A stretch of DNA of 17,571 nucleotides from Scleroderma bovista (Eukaryota; Basidiomycota; Agaricomycetes; Boletales; Sclerodermataceae). The position numbers were made by a program, and so were the translations under genes. The stretch covers positions 1 to 17,571 of the forward strand of contig JAYMGJ010000341.1 in the NCBI GenBank assembly GCA_037178675.1, written 5' to 3'. The notes under the pieces are model-generated. The model worked only from the letters and a program-made list of their open reading frames with translations. It was not told the DNA's origin and made no database searches. Of the stretch, positions 16,962 to 17,571 are shown in pieces (positions within the stretch are counted from its first letter, which is position 1; each line of letters begins with the position of its first letter).

Positions 16962-17324
16962 ACTTTCACATGGTGAAAGTGCCCCATACTCCAGATTAAA
17001 GTCTATTTTGCCTGGTGAAAGTGCCCCATTCCCCAGATTAAGGTCTATTTTTGTTGGGCTAAAGTGCTCCATTACCCAGATTAAAGTTTATTTTTTCCTG
17101 GTAAAAATGGTATTTTATAGGTCAACAATAGGTGTATTATGGCTGGTGAAAGTCTCATTTGGACCTTAGCCATTCCTCTGGGAATTCCCAGCCTGCTGTT
17201 GAAACAGCTGGAGAATCACCAGACTTCAGAATCACCTGCCCCATGAGACCTTATAGGTATATACATCTGTAGAAATATATAGCCCTAATAGGTCCTAAAT
17301 GGGGGGTGACTGAAGTGGTGAATT
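16962..17324 (-). repeat. foldback element D, right arm with 42-43-base palindromic repeats
   Basis: It is the inverted partner of 11880-12133 plus 16300-16390. It begins with a perfect palindrome ACTTTCAC-ATG-GTGAAAGT (16962-16980). Three units of GGTGAAAGTGCCCCAT...CAGATTAAAGTCTATTTT follow (markers at 16981, 17023, 17066), then the ACCTATAAAATACC-type block and the GGGAATTCCCAGCCTG block. It contains the uninterrupted site GCTCCATTACCC (17066-17077), which dates the GTAAT-flanked insertion as later than the formation of the arms. Confidence 0.75.
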
Positions 17325-17571
17325 GCTCATACATTTTCATCATCCAGGTCTCTTCATGCCAGTGGCAACTTGACTTACAGAACTTTGTGCTCTAGTTTTA
17401 TGTGTATGGTCTTGGAGTTCATCTATGTTGCTCAATTAATCTCCCAATTGAGATCCTGAAACTCTTCATAGTCAACAAAGCCTTTTACACCCATCAGTTG
17501 TCCCATGATATATAGATCCTTTATAGTATCAGGATCCATGACATGATGGCAGAACAGAATGATTACAGAAG
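17325..17571. other. gene-free end of window
   Basis: No gene is recognised. A forward frame continuing from the D arm is interrupted by stops, but between them (about 17415-17510) it reads protein-like (VYGLGVHLCCSINLPIEILK). It may be an old coding fragment cut by the window end. Confidence 0.3.

Overview
The window looks like an intergenic, repeat-dominated stretch of a filamentous fungal genome, most plausibly a basidiomycete. The clues are relics of Ty1/copia and other LTR elements, a 56-base GT-AG intron with a TGACTAAC branch site, nested insertions, and massive local CpG loss. No intact host gene, rRNA or functional tRNA was recognised. The taxonomic guess rests on general knowledge, not on a database match.

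The sequence is a mosaic of two base-composition classes. The old background (about 1-1460, 5121-5344, 7180-12133 and 16300-17571) has almost no CpG; I could not find one CG in 7180-12133. It holds three copies of a TGTTAGTTTTGG-headed repeat (B), an inverted repeat pair (E), two solo LTRs (7366-7651 with target duplication AAGAC; 9242-9548 with CATAC/CACAC), a broken copia integrase (8533-9060), a decayed intron-containing gene of unknown type (9697-10475), several minisatellites, and a large foldback element (D) whose arms lie at 11880-12133 plus 16300-16390 and at 16962-17324.

The younger class carries ordinary CpG and consists of two modules, A and C, each present twice in opposite orientation. 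On the left are A(+) 2132-4145 and C(-) 5345-7179. On the right, C(+) 12134-13345 and A(-) 13985-16299 form one 4166-base block that starts TGTCA, ends TGACA and is flanked by GTAAT on both sides. The other arm of D (17066-17077, reverse strand) is an uninterrupted copy of that insertion site. C(-) likewise sits inside a B-associated sequence whose uninterrupted version is at 10963-11016. Between C(+) and A(-) lies a segment bracketed by a perfect 17-base direct repeat, with tRNA-like A and B boxes (SINE-like).

Module A encodes one short protein (15776-15330 reverse; degenerate partner 2507-2992 forward). Its two copies differ mainly at third codon positions and by a 15-base in-frame length change, so this is the best candidate for an undescribed element-encoded protein. 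No operon-like or pathway organisation exists; the order of events is old repeats, then CpG decay, then insertion of A/C-type elements.
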